Shown: positions 37,989-48,687, counted from the stretch's first letter. The stretch is DNA of 64,000 nucleotides from Sceloporus undulatus (GCF_019175285.1 NC_056526.1:120588599-120652598); one strand, 5' to 3'. Numbers and translations are program-made. Notes: generated from the letters alone by a model not told the origin.

Positions 37989-38044
37989 CGTGGAAATGTA
38001 GTCTGCTGTTCTTTGTGGTGAAAGAAATCCTTTAAGTCTTCACA
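37989..38044 (-). CDS. Possible upstream CNGA1 exon (5'UTR or alternative N-terminus)
   Basis: A 56 bp block with acceptor ctacag and a strong donor gtaagc. It is open in the frame CEDLKDFFHHKEQQTTFP, which continues without a break into 37809-37868. It contains no ATG. It may be a 5'UTR exon of CNGA1, or part of a longer N-terminus starting further upstream. Confidence 0.35.
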
Positions 38045-39085
38045 CTGTAGCAGGCACATAAGGAAAATCCAAAATCAAGCAAATTTCTCTTTAGAAGTAC
38101 CCTGAGCATGTACGATATAACAAGTAGCATTCAATAATTCTAAGTGTGCCTAGTTTAAAAACATGATACTGTTTGAGAGTTGGGCTTGATAAAAGTAATT
38201 ACAGTATTGCCATTATCTACAGGAGCTACAATTTTATCCTGAAAAGAAGCTCGATGATTTTAGCAAGTGTCTGCCAGGCGGAAATGCATCAGGTTTAAGA
38301 CTCTTCCGCTCCTAGAATTAAGGGAAGGAACATCAGTTGACTGGCATGCAATTTTTAAGAACATTAGTATCCATTAGGGAAAAGATGGCAACCTGAGTAT
38401 TTTATAATATTATGAATATGTATGAGTTTTGTCAAATGTGTTGTGCTCGGACCATTCTGAAGCAGCAAATACCAACTATCTGTCTGTCACATTATACCCT
38501 CCAACATTTCACAGATGAAAACAGATGTGCGGCCAAGCAACATCAGACTGAGGTCTGGTGGCAAAAGGCATTCATGAGGAAGAACACAAGCTAGAAGAAG
38601 CTGCAGCCATTTGTTTTTGCCTGGGTCTACAGGAAAAGGCAATTTCACTCCCTCTTTTCTCTGTCTACTTTTTCCCTTTCAATTCAGTTGCAGCACTTGA
38701 AGTAAACTGAGAACAAAGGGGGAAAACTGGGAAAGAAGAGAGAAACTGGGACATTTTAAAAGCAGCTGAAAAAGTGGGATAAGAGAGTACAAGGGAGCAC
38801 AGAGGATTACCATACATACTCAACTATAAATCAACTTCATGTATAAGTGGAGGGCAGGCTTGGCTGCCAAAATTATGGATTTTGATAAGAACCTTGGATA
38901 AATTGAGGAAAAGGCTTAGGGGGGCATGTCACAAAGGAGCTAAAGGATGAAGCAAAGGAAAACAATGTCAAAGAACTTGCAAAATTCTAGCAGGCACGAC
39001 AGAAAAAAACCATGATTCTTTCTACTTATGGCTTTACATTTGAAATGCAACATTGTCATATTTTTGTCACACATACCCCTCAGTA

Positions 39086-39087
<2 letters not shown>

Positions 39088-39117
<30 letters not shown>

Positions 39118-39118
39118 T
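39088..39118. repeat. (ATA)n microsatellite
   Basis: About nine to ten tandem ATA units are directly visible. Confidence 0.9.
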
Positions 39119-39818
39119 CCTAATCATTATTCTACCACAGCAACCTAATGGTGCCCCAGGGATAGAATACCCTGAAATATCCTTACTTCACGATGTGCTA
39201 TCATCTCTAAAATTATTCTGCCCCCAGTAATGCCTCCATGCTGCTGTGGGTAGCTAAACTACTTCTTGAAGTAATGACAAGTGGTGTGTGTGTAAAAGAA
39301 AGGTTGGAGAGAAAGAGAGCCTCAACTAATTGCATTAAAGTTGTGGTCCCAACCCAATATTAGAATTCCACCAAAAGAGCTATTTGATAATTGAGAAATG
39401 TTTTCACTCCAGTTCCATTATATCTGAAGCTTAAATGTCTGGGAGTACTACGCAATTGTGCTATTTGAGCCCTTCAAAAGGAAAAAGCAAAACAAAACAA
39501 AACCATTCCCTATTTTTATTCTCTCATTGCTTCAGGAACAAATAAAACCCTAAATCCCATGGGTTGTACGGCATGCATAATTCCTATCCACATACGTTTA
39601 TTTAGCAGGTGCAGCAATATCTGTATGTGCACATGAAAGTGTATCAGCCCTACTGATAGAAAAAGGAAAAAATGATTAAAGTACTAAGTATTTAGTTCAA
39701 GATTTAAACAGGACATTTTCCACTGCAGATATAGATTTTATGTTCCTGCCTTGATCCATAGATCCTGGCAAATACAGTATGACCAATACAAAAGGAAAAT
39801 ATTTTTCTAGGACTTGTT

Positions 39819-39914
39819 AACTTCTTGGCAATAATAATATTTATCTTACCTTTATTTGAGGCACATAACTTCTTGGCAATAATAATATTTATCTTACCTT
39901 TATTTGAAGCACAT
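39819..39914. repeat. Tandem duplication, two units of 48 bp
   Basis: AACTTCTTGGCAATAATAAT and on to ACCTTTATTTGAGGCACAT occurs twice back to back. The only difference I see is G versus A in TTTGAGGC/TTTGAAGC, so the event is recent. Confidence 0.92.
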
Positions 39915-40724
39915 AATCATGGATAACCAGAAGAACAGCAACAGCACCAGATTATTTCTGAACAGGTCATCTTTAATCTCTTCTTGTGTCTTGTTTAGTC
40001 AGATATTTTCTAATTCCTTTTAATCTCATTAAGGCTGTCAGCATTTGAAAGCTTCTAAACATTTTCAGGAAACAGAACACCAGTTTTTCACCATGCTTCT
40101 GGATAGGTGCTAAAGGTTTTGAAGGACTGTAATTGTAGCATATGATTCCCTTATATACTCTCCATTCTAAAGCCTGTTCCAATGCCAGTATTCAGACTGA
40201 AGATCAGCTGCTCATGTGCCTCATGTGAGATTTGCACTCTCTCCCCTGGATTTTCAAAAAACCTGCACATGCTTAATGGATGCTGCCAGAACAGCAATGT
40301 TTGCTGAGGCTTAGCCTTCCCCTATTCTCACCAACATTACTCTGGACATGGTAATGCTAAGAAAATAAATTCCCAATTATACCATCGTACCCATGTAGAT
40401 GTTTATATCCTGAACTAATTTTTCACAGTTTTTTCACTTCTTCAAAATAATTTGCATTTATATGCAGAAATAATTTTAAAGATTTAAGACAACACGTATT
40501 TCTTTTCTCCAATCCCCAGTTTTTAACTATTATATCTAGACGACTGGGTCTCTATTATTCTCATTTCCTGTTTGTCAGTCTCAATCACATGCAGCAAAAC
40601 ACTGCTTACCTTCTTCCCAGTTAAAGATTTATACCCAGAGATCCAGAATTAATTTTGCATCCTGCTTGTTTTCAGTTTTTAATAGTTAACAGAAGCAGTG
40701 ATTTATTCCCATTGCTGCGGTCAT

Positions 40725-40925
40725 CACAGCAATGACTTATACTGTACTGAGTCAGATCATTAGTCCAGCTAGCTCAGTGATGTCGACGGTGTGTAGCAAC
40801 AGTTTCCAAGGTTTTAGGCAGGAATTGTTTCAGCCTTTGCCAAAGATGCCAAGAATTGAAATCCAAACCATTCACTGTACATACAAAGCAGGTGTTCTGA
40901 ACTATATGGCCTTATCATCCTCATT
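40725..40925 (-). mobile_element. tRNA-derived SINE (third type, old)
   Basis: It contains TACTGAGTCAGATCATTAGT, CCAGCTAGCTCAGTGATGTC and a decayed B box (GAATTGAAATCC). These match the common reptile SINE that reads ...CTGAGTCAGACCATTGGTCC... in remembered sequence. It is clearly diverged. Confidence 0.6.
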
Positions 40926-40944
40926 ATCATCATGGCAGCAGTGA

Positions 40945-41237
40945 TACTAGGGTCCTGGGCCGCACAGCAACTATGGCGGCAGCCTGATGGCGGTGTCCTA
41001 TCTGCACGGCTGCCGCCATGTTCACATAATGGACACATAGCGTTATGGCATGTGCATTACATCACGAGTGTGCCACTGGCGCACTTGTGACGTAACCCGG
41101 GCACCAGTAAAAGAAGCCGGAAAAACCAGGTTATTTTATCTCCGAAGGGACGTCGCGCAGTCTAACAGCTGTGGCATTCCACCGGAGTTAAAATGGGCGC
41201 CTGCAGACCGCCATTTTCAGGCAGTCTGTACTGCACC
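40945..41237. mobile_element. GC-rich GG...CC DNA transposon, left end decayed
   Basis: The right end GGCAGTCTGTACTGCACC and interior blocks (TGGCGGCAGCCTGATGGCGG, ACATCACGAGTGTGCCACTG) match 41603-41969. No target duplication was found. Confidence 0.6.
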
Positions 41238-41599
41238 TCAGTTTACAACACTGAAGTAAACTGGGGACAAGGGAGGAAGAGGAAGGGGAGGAAGGGGGAG
41301 AAACTGTGACATTTTAAAAGCAGCAGAAAAAAACGACCAATAGAGGATTGATGGGCGGATATACTGTAGTATCTAAGCATCCCGCAGGTCCATGGTGGCG
41401 AAACTGCGGCATGTGTGGCACTGGGGAAATGCAAAGCCCTCTCTGAGGGCACGCAGCAGAGGCCAGGAGGAGCGAGGGAGAAGGAGAGTGGAGGATGTGC
41501 ATGGGGAAGAAAGCCCCCGTGCTTCATTCCTCCACTTCTCCAGAAGGGATTCCAAAAGGTACTCCATTTTGAGCAGGGAGGCTAAATGGTCCAGTGCAT
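41238..41599. other. Spacer between two GC-rich transposons
   Basis: GC-richer than the surroundings, with purine-rich GGGGAAGG runs on the plus strand. Overlapping open frames on both strands carry no recognised domain. It may be older transposon sequence. Confidence 0.3.
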
Positions 41600-41602
41600 T
41601 CT

Positions 41603-41969
41603 GGCCCAAGACAGACAGTCCAAAAGCGCCATGCTGCCACCAATATTTGGGTTCTGGAGCGCGCAGCATCCACATGCTCAGGAACCCTAGGATGTATGGG
41701 CGGCAGCCTAATGGTGGCCTCCCATCCACACGGGGGCCACCATCTTGATGTAAACGACACGCAGCATATAGATATTGCTGCGCGTCGCTTATGTCACGAG
41801 TGCAGCAATGGCGCACTCGAGACAGGTGTGCGGCAACCAAAAAAGAACCTGGTTTTTACGGGTTCTTTTTGGGGTGGCGGGACGCTGCGCTATTTGGCTG
41901 CTGTGATGTCCCTCCATGGGAAAACAGGCCGCCACCAGCCCAGACTTTTAGGGCAGTCTGTTTCGTGCC
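41603..41969. mobile_element. GC-rich GG...CC DNA transposon (3-bp TSD TCT)
   Basis: A 367 bp element starts GGCCCAAGACAGACAGTCC and ends GGGCAGTCTGTTTCGTGCC, flanked by TCT (41600-41602 and 41970-41972). The interior contains AAAAGAACC...GGTTCTTTTT and CGCCATGCTGCC palindromic blocks. There is no transposase. Confidence 0.88.
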
Positions 41970-42116
41970 TCTGTTACTGAATTTCAGATGCCCTGAGACA
42001 GTAGCCATGGAAAGTTGCATGTCCTAATGGCAAGCTTCCTAGACTGGTCTTTGGCCGTTTTAGCAAATGAGATACAGAAATAGATTGATCGTTGGTCTAA
42101 TGATCAAACAGAACCT

Positions 42117-42350
42117 TTCTTGTGTATGTTGGTGTCAAGTCATTTCCATTCTGACTTATGGAAGCCCTAAGGTGATCCTATCATGGGGTTTTCTTGGCAG
42201 CTTTCTTCAGAGAGGATTGGCTATTGCCATCCTCTGAGGCTGACTTGCCCAGGTCACCCAGTGGGTTTACGTGGCCATGCTGGGAATCGAACCCTGGTCT
42301 CCAGAGTTGTAGTCCAACACTCAAAACTACAACAGCATGCTGGCTCACAT
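42117..42350 (-). mobile_element. tRNA-derived SINE (Sauria-like), near full length
   Basis: It runs from the tail side (TGTCAAGTCATTTCCATTCT, then TTATGG) through CTATCATGGGGTTTTCTTGG to the head complement GAATCGAACCCTGGTCTCCA (B box). Confidence 0.82.
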
Positions 42351-42878
42351 CTTGTTTAGTATACTTCCCAGTCTTGTATTATGAACTGATAGCACAAACA
42401 AAGGCGTCTATCATTCTAAGTAGATATGAGCTACTTGACAGACAGAGGAAGGAATCATTGCAAATGAAAGAAAACAATCTTCCTTTGTTACAGTTCCATT
42501 AAAAACAACAAGCATTTTATTTTTCAGTTTGCCAGCACAGCTGTCTTAGTTTATAGGCCCAATAATTTTTATAGACTACCTCTATTTCTAACATATGCCA
42601 GCAAAGGCAGTTTGCCATATGACTATAGGCCTCCAACAGAAGTGATCAACTTAATTCAGATCCAATAAAACAGGACCAAGATTAAAATACATAACAGTGT
42701 TCTTATTTACATGTCTGCTCAGACATAAAGCCCATTAATTTCAGTGGTGCTTTTCTCCAGATAAGCACATCGACAATTGCAGCTTTAAGCTCAATGACTT
42801 TGTTAGGTGTATATTTATGTCTTTATTTTATATGCTGCCTTTCACCTAAATTTGACCCAAGGCAGCTCACAAAAAATA

Positions 42879-43086
42879 CAGGTGGCTCTCCGTTTTCATA
42901 GGAGATCAATTTTGGACTCCTCTGCGAAAATGGAGGCCAGTGCTTATTCAAGCCCCATAGGCTTGAACGGAGCGTTCCGCTGTGTGCACGACAAGGATGC
43001 GCGCACCATTGCAAATAGCAGAGGTCGCCCCTCCACATAGATTCAAAGGTGTGCATCTGAGATCCGTGCATTAGGAGGGGCGACTG
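42879..43086. mobile_element. Tigger-like MITE
   Basis: A 208 bp element between TA duplications starts CAGGTGGCTCTCCG and ends GAGGGGCGACTG, with a GC-richer interior. An L2 3' tail scrap lies just before it at about 42815-42870. Confidence 0.72.
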
Positions 43087-43186
43087 TACTTTAAAAAACA
43101 ATACTAAAAAAAGAATTCAAAACATCACATCAATAAAATAAGTTAAAAATGAGGGAAATGGTTGATATTTGGATTCAACGCACAAA

Positions 43187-43210
43187 TAAATATATATACA
43201 TATATATAAA

Positions 43211-43245
<35 letters not shown>
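43187..43245. repeat. (TA)n/(TG)n microsatellite
   Basis: An ATATATACATATATATAA run is followed by about twelve TG units and ATATATA. Confidence 0.9.
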
Positions 43246-43454
43246 GAAGCTAGTAGAAATAGAATAAAGAGTTTAGCCTTTAAATGGGCCTCTAGAATAG
43301 AAAGGCAGAAATGGTTTTTAAAATACATACCACATGCACACACCCTGTAGAAGAGTTTTTGGACTCCAGGACACTGCTGGATGAAAATGGTGGTTATCTT
43401 TTGAATTCCACACAAATGTTATAGAGAAGGTAGAACACTAATTAGATGAACACA

Positions 43455-43792
43455 GGGCCTCAACAGACCAGTGATAAATACTGGCCTGGCGGCAGAGTGG
43501 GGATGTGGCATCCACACAACACACACCCGACGCTGCCCTGAGATTGCCGTCACACCGTGTATGTGACTGCAGGTGGCGTTATAGCGCTCCTCTGGCGCTG
43601 AGGCCAGACGACGCAGCACCAAAGGAGCACCGAAAAGCCGTGGTGCCAGCGGCTATGGGGCCATTTCTGCAGTGCAAAAAGGAGATGCTTTTTGTGGGTC
43701 CTTTTTGTGCCACATAAAGGTCAGATTAGGGCTGCGGTGTGTAGTCACTGTGGCCCCGATCTGGCGCTGAAAGGGGCAGCCTGTTCAACCTC
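43455..43792. mobile_element. GC-rich GG...CC DNA transposon (3-bp TSD ACA)
   Basis: A 338 bp element starts GGGCCTCAACAGACCAG and ends CAGCCTGTTCAACCTC, flanked by ACA (43452-43454 and 43793-43795). The interior is CpG-rich and shares GTGCAAAAAGGAGATGCTTT with the block at 9599. Confidence 0.82.
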
Positions 43793-44379
43793 ACAATCCT
43801 CTTTTGCTCGAGAATCTTTTTGTAGTTAACGAACTAAAAGATAGATAATGCAAACATGAAAGTGAAGATGAACAGTTAATAATGAGACTTTGGCCTGAAA
43901 TCATGGTTCAAGCTTTGGTCAATTGCATAGCTTGCACAATAGTTAAAATTAAGCCCAAAAAAGTACTTTAGAAGGAGGTCTGTAAATACGATGAAGGGAA
44001 TTTTATTTTGAGTAGGTGGGAGGTGTAAACAGGAGCAAGGATAATGTATTTATTTTAGGCATTTGTGCTTTGTTGAATATTTTGATGACTTATAAAGTCA
44101 CAGGGGTGGGAAAATAGTGCCAGGGAAAGGGATTTAAAACTTGTATCAAATCTGGGGTGTGCCTACTTGCCTAGGACATCCCTTGTTGCAAGACTGTAAT
44201 TAATAAATGGGATATTTACAAAACATGGATAAATGACTTCTTTTGTCCTGATTAATTTGATTTTGTACTTTGGTACTTAGAAAATTATATCTCACAAAAA
44301 TACAAAATTATTAAAAACATGACACACTTAATGTATGAAACCATTAAAATATATATAAGCATGCACTTCAATAAGAAGC
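43793..44379. other. Spacer, nothing recognised
   Basis: AT-rich non-repetitive sequence with no coding signal. Confidence 0.4.
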
Positions 44380-44560
44380 CTCCCTAGGTGCAATTATATG
44401 TTAAAAGCCTTGTTTGAAAATAAAGGTTTTTGCCTTCAGGACAAAGAGGAGCAAGGAAAGGTCCAGTCTAGTTTCTCACAGGAGGGAGTACCAAAAGAGA
44501 GGAGCAGCCACTGAGAAAACTGTGTGTTTAAGCAATGATATGGGTGGTTGGACCCACCCA
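44380..44560 (-). mobile_element. L2-type LINE 3' fragment
   Basis: TTGAAAATAAAGGTTTTTGC, AGTCTAGTTTCTCACAGGAG and GAGGAGCAGCCACTGAGAAA match the complement of the L2 C-terminal block (…AFSVAAPALWNSLP…) in diverged form. Confidence 0.5.
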
Positions 44561-44587
44561 ACTTCAGGTGCCATGTAAAATACCCAA

Positions 44588-44803
44588 AGGTACTAGAGCC
44601 CATCTGATCTTGGAAGCTAAGCAGGATCAGCCCTGGTTAATACTTGAATGAGAGACCACCAACAAATGCTAGATGCTGTAGGCTATATTTCAGAGGAAAG
44701 AACTGGCAAAACTATCTCTGAATATCCATTGCCTAAGAAAACCCTATGAAACTGATGGAGTCTCCATAAATTGACAGGCGACTTGAAAGCACATATACAC
44801 CCG
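44588..44803 (+). mobile_element. 5S rRNA-derived SINE with Sauria-type tail
   Basis: The head (CATCTGATCTTGGAAGCTAA, then GCAGGATCAGCCCTGG, ending GATGCTGTAGGCT) is 5S rRNA. The body and tail (GAAAACCCTATGAAACTGAT, CATAAATTGACAGGCGACTT) are the squamate SINE tail. This composition matches the class named 5S-Sauria-RTE. The copy is moderately diverged. Confidence 0.85.
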
Positions 44804-46084
44804 CTGTATGCCAAAGATCAGTGTACTGAATTTTGCCTGTTAGCTACAATTATTTTTCTCCTAGAAATTCTCCAGAGACTGGCAGCTGATGGCTCAGGTC
44901 CTGGCACTGGTCTATGGGCCACCTTTTTGATTAGCACTGTCCTAAACCATGGATAGGAATCACCCAGCTCTCCAGAAGTTTGTGTGCAATTCCCAGCAGT
45001 CCTAGCCATCATATCCAGTGGTAAGGGATGCTGGCAGTTGCAGTCCAACAACATATGAAAGGCTGTATGATTCCCACCCCTGCCATAAACTTTTTAAAAC
45101 ATACTTATGGTGAAGTTGCCTTGGCTGATGTACAGGTGGAAACACTGATTGCAATGCTATACTGATCTACCTCATTTTGAGACCCATTGAACTGAATAGA
45201 CATTGAAAGACTTGCGTAATTGTAAAGCATGTCTTTAAGGTAAAGTCTTCCTGTTCTTTGCATGGTAAAGTTCTCACTTGTCATTCCTCTGACTTCAACA
45301 GTCATTTGAATAGAAAAGCAGATCTCATAGGCTGACAACTTTTCCTCAAGGCCTGTGGAAAAGGAGGTATCATGGCAAATTGGAGTGTTAACACTTTGAA
45401 GTTATACAGCTGAAAGTGGTGCCATTTGAATTGGTAGCTATACTCCCACTATTTCTTGGTAAGTGTATAAAGTCAAGATAGTGCAAATTGCTTTCTCTAT
45501 TTCATAATTAATCTTGAACCGGAAAAACTAGATTTGAGTTTCTGCCAGATGAACTAAGGTAAACATATATAACTCCTGGCAAGTGCAAGAACATAATAAA
45601 AGCAGCCTTAATTTAGCCTTAATTTAATCAGAACTGATCATGTTTATAAGAAATTTAAGGTTTATAAGAAACACAGAGGTTTGGTTTTTTTAAGTGGTGA
45701 TCCAATAAACACTACAATAGATTTCTTACACAATCCGGTCCTAGTAGCTGTGTGGTTTAGGCAGCCAGAGATTAAAAATTTGCTGTCAAAGTTCTGTTGT
45801 CATCCAAAATTAATTGAAAGTTGTTTCACTGTTGCCATCTTAAACAGTACAAAAATATTCATAACCTTCTTTTTAATATACATAATTTATACATCTTTAT
45901 TTCTCTGTCCTTGCATACGTGAGTGAATCTCAAGAGTGCGTCTTGGTTTTCCCCTGTTAAATAAAATACAATTCATTGAGGATTTGCCTCTGTGGTTCTT
46001 CTTGCCTCCAACTTTGGTAAACATTGGGATGATCCCAGGGCTGCATAACACAGCCAATATTTAGAGCTAATATTTAATTGCCCA
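44804..46084. other. Spacer with one MITE trace
   Basis: A fold-back MITE of the GCAGTTGCAGTCCAACAACA type lies at about 44938-45082. The rest is AT-rich with nothing recognised. Confidence 0.4.
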
Positions 46085-46262
46085 AAGGCGAGCTAACCTT
46101 AAAGGAGAGCTCCTGTCCTGGTTACAGAACTGCTAGTTTGGCAGGAGCTGGGACTAGTGATGTTAGCTCACTCTATTCCACGGCACTTGGGCCTCGAATT
46201 GCTGAGCTGCCAATCTTGTGATCTTCAGAGTAAGCATCTTTAACTGCTGAGAAACCGCATGC
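46085..46262 (-). mobile_element. tRNA-derived SINE (second type), truncated
   Basis: TAGTTTGGCAGGAGCTGGGA, CTTGGGCCTCGAATTGCTGA and TTTAACTGCTGAGAAACC correspond to the head half of the 20085-20375 SINE. Confidence 0.65.
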
Positions 46263-46806
46263 CTATGCTTGACCCCCCACATTTGCTGGGGTTAGGGGCA
46301 CAGGACCCCCGTGAATGTGGAAAAACTGCAAATAACAAAAACACTATGTTTTTACCTGAGAGAACATCTCTCTAGGAATCTTTAGGTCTGTTGGAATATC
46401 CTATTGTTTCCATTTTAGTCATCTTGGCTTTTGAGGCGAGCTAAGGCTTTATTTACGCTCGTTCCTCCACATTTGCGGCTTTGACTTTTGCAGATTTGGT
46501 TATTCACGGATTGTATTAGTATGTTCTCTCTAGGAATCTCTAGGTCCTCCAGGGAAATTTTAACAAAAAGTCACACCGAAGGAACTAGAGATTTCTAGAG
46601 AGAACACTCCACTAGGCATTTGTAGCTCCCCCAGAGCAATTCTGTGATTAATGTCTGGCAAATATTGAGCTCAGGGTTGCACTGGAGGACCTAGAAATTC
46701 CTAGAGGCGTTCTCTCAAGTAAAAGCATAGTGTTTTTGTTATTTGCATTTTTTCCACATTCATGGGGGTCCTGTGACCCTAACCCCAGAGTATGTGGAGG
46801 GTCAGG
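46263..46806. mobile_element. Long-inverted-repeat DNA transposon
   Basis: The left arm (about 46265-46390) and right arm (about 46680-46805) are inverted complements over roughly 120 bp: CTGGGGTTAGGGGCACAGGA against the complement of TCCTGTGACCCTAACCCCAG. Inner blocks (CTCTAGGAATC, GAGAGAAC) repeat in inverted order. A Tigger-like block (TTTGCGGCTTTGACTTTTGC) is in the centre. No transposase was seen. Confidence 0.72.
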
Positions 46807-47239
46807 TATATTTTATAAATGTGATTTAAAACAATTTCAATAAAAAAGTATTTTTTTAAAAAAAAAATCCAGAATGACTAAACAGAAGCTATCATATTTG
46901 TGGACATGAAAAATTAGAAAAGACAGCAGTGTTTGGTAAGATAGAAAGCAGAAGGAAAAGAGGAAGTCCACAATACAGGTGGCAAATGACATCCTGCACA
47001 CTTTGGTGTCTGGTGTGGGGTGGAGCTGTTTTGGGTGGCAGTGACCAAAAGGGCACACATGCCTCTCTTTTTTGCCACTGCAGCAAACCAAAAGGTATCA
47101 CCTAGTGTGGACCTAGTGAGGTATCACCTAGTGTGGACCACATCCCCGGCACCTCACTAGTGACACCACTGGCAGATGGGCCATGAGTTTGCTGGATTTC
47201 AGCAGGGCTGCTTATGACCTGGAATGCGTTTAACAAGTA
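46807..47239. other. Spacer with a short tandem duplication
   Basis: At about 47092-47145 a 26-bp unit (AGGTATCACCTAGTGTGGAC and on) is repeated. Otherwise nothing was recognised. Confidence 0.5.
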
Positions 47240-47457
47240 CAGTGGGCCCTTGGTATCCACTGGGTTTCATTCCAGGACTCAGCTTGGATATCAAAATCCA
47301 TGGATGTTCAAGTCCCATTAAAGACAATGGCATAGTAAAATGGTGACCCTTACACAAATCAGCAAAATCAAGGTTTGCTTTTTTGGAATGTGTGTGTGTG
47401 TGTGTATGTTTGAATATTTTCAAACCATGGATTCTTGAATCTGTGGAGGGCTGACTG
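47240..47457. mobile_element. Tigger/MER2-like MITE
   Basis: A 218 bp element between TA duplications starts CAGTGGGCCCTTGGTATCC and ends GTGGAGGGCTGACTG. A (TG)n run is at 47391-47408. It is the same family as 13836-14067, in the opposite orientation. Confidence 0.85.
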
Positions 47458-47544
47458 TACAATCTTTAGGGAGGCAGGATCTGGAGGTTGGAAAACACAC
47501 ACAATGATGACTGAATATGCTCCGTAGCTTAAAAATTATGGTTG

Positions 47545-47780
47545 AGTTGAGGGTGCGTCTGCACTGTAGAAATAATGTACTGTGCCACCACTTTAAGCGC
47601 TGTAGTTGCAGCCTATGGAATACTGGGATTTGTAGTTTTGCAAGGCCTCTTGGCTTCTCTGCCAAAGAATGCTGGTGCCTCACAAAATTACAAATCTCAG
47701 GATTCTGTAGGATGGAGCTGTGGGAGTTGATGTTGTGTCACACGGCATTATTTCTACAGTGTACTGTACATGTACCCTTA
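47545..47780. mobile_element. Fold-back MITE (ZNF143-like core)
   Basis: Arms GTAGAAATAATGTACTGTGC and GGCATTATTTCTACAGTGTA flank the core ATACTGGGATTTGTAGTTTT and its inverted partner AAAATTACAAATCTCAGGAT. Confidence 0.78.
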
Positions 47781-47789
47781 AGAAATAAT

Positions 47790-48215
47790 GCAGTTTGACA
47801 CCACTTTAAGTGCTCCATTCTGTGGAATCCTGGGTTTTGTAGCTTCACCTGGCATAGTGGTTTGAGTGTTGTACTATGACTCTAGATATCAGATACTGAA
47901 TCCCTGTCCAGCCATGAAACCCACTGGGTGAACTTGGGCAAGTCACACTCTCTCAGTTTTAGGATGGTCATGACAACCCCCCTCTGATGAGATCTTGCCA
48001 AGAAAACCACAATAGCTTTGCTTTAGGGTCAACATAAATTGGAAACAATTTGAAGGTGCACAGCAAAAGCAACAACAATGTCTTTAGCCTTCCCAGCCAG
48101 AGTGTTGGTGCCTCACAAAACTACAAATCCCAGAATTCTGTAGGACTCAGCCAGGGCAGTTGAAAGTGGTGTCAAACTGCATTATTTCTACAGTATAGGT
48201 GCAGACAGATAATTC
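47790..48215. mobile_element. Fold-back MITE split by a SINE
   Basis: The left half (47790-47850, AAATAATGCAGTTTGACACC) and right half (48083-48215, ACTACAAATCCCAGAATTCT, GTCAAACTGCATTATTTC) are inverted complements. They are separated by the SINE at 47855-48082. Confidence 0.75.
47855..48082 (+). mobile_element. tRNA-derived SINE (Sauria-like)
   Basis: Head CATAGTGGTTTGAGTGTTGT, body CAAGTCACACTCTCTCAG, tail AAATTGGAAACAATTTGAAG, then GTGCACAGCAAAAGCAACAA. It is inserted in the fold-back MITE. Confidence 0.82.
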
Positions 48216-48262
48216 CAACTGAGGAGGAAGTATATGGAGCATCCCTAAAGTGAGCATGGCAA

Positions 48263-48478
48263 GGCTGCATCCACACTGCAGAAATAATCCAGTTTGACAC
48301 TGCTTTAACTGTCATGGATCAATGCTATGGAATTCTGGGAATTGTAGTTTTGCGAGACATTTATCCTCCGAGAGCTCTGGTGCCACAACAAACTACAATT
48401 CCCAGGATTCCCTAGCATTGAGCCAGAGCGGTTAAAGTGGTGCCAAACTGGATTATTTCTCCAGTGTGGATGCAACCT
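48263..48478. mobile_element. Fold-back MITE, well preserved
   Basis: The ends GCTGCATCCACACTGCAG and CCAGTGTGGATGCAAC are inverted complements. The core has AATTCTGGGAATTGTAGTTT and its inverted partner AAACTACAATTCCCAGGATT. Confidence 0.85.
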
Positions 48479-48655
48479 ATGACTCTGGAGACTAGGTTCG
48501 TTTCCCAGCGCAGCCATGTAAACCCACTAAGTGTCCTTTGGCAAGTCACACTCTCTCAGCCTCAGGGGAAGGCAATGGAAAAAAAAAACCTCTGAAGAAA
48601 CCTGCCAAAGAAACTCAAGTGGGAAACGAAGGCACACAACAACAACAACAACATG
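48478..48655 (+). mobile_element. tRNA-derived SINE, head-truncated
   Basis: It runs from CTATGACTCTGGAGACTAGG through GGCAAGTCACACTCTCTCAG to GAAACGAAGGCACACAACAA. Confidence 0.8.
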
Positions 48656-48687
48656 TTTGTTATATTGTAGATGGATAGATAGAAGAG

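Larger units (their letters stand above)
23785..38044 (-). other. CNGA1: CNGA1 gene (five coding exons, two possible 5' exons)
   Basis: Alpha-1 subunit of the rod photoreceptor cyclic-nucleotide-gated cation channel, which opens when cGMP binds in the outer-segment plasma membrane. Coding exons: 36844-36732, 34687-34586, 30437-30330, 28296-28190 and 25181-23785. They join in frame to 1827 nt, giving 608 aa plus stop. Order in the protein: a short variable N-terminus; a Lys/Glu-rich segment (about 38-75); six membrane segments; a pore loop with TTIGETPPP (Glu near 287); the C-linker; a cyclic-nucleotide-binding domain (about 410-500, with FGEISIL and RRTAN); and a C-terminal coiled coil (about 541-591). 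From memory, chicken and human proteins are longer (near 645 and 690 aa), and the difference lies in the N-terminal charged region. Confidence 0.95.
38045..40714. other. CNGA1 upstream region / CNGA1-NIPAL1 spacer
   Basis: It contains a MITE fragment at about 38805-38905 (CATACTCAACTATAAATC... and AGTGGAGGGCAGGCTTGG) and an (ATA)n microsatellite at 39088-39118. A near-perfect 48-bp tandem duplication lies at 39819-39914. No CpG-rich promoter was seen, which would fit a tissue-specific CNGA1 promoter, but I could not locate it. Confidence 0.45.

Noticed and set aside
41373-41980. Overlapping open frames near 41.4-42.0 kb as genes
   Set aside because: They sit in GC-rich transposons on several frames and both strands, with no domain and no conserved splice sites.
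44590-44690. Functional 5S rRNA gene
   Set aside because: The 5S-like part has several changes within the internal promoter and continues straight into a SINE body. There is no T-run terminator at the 5S end.
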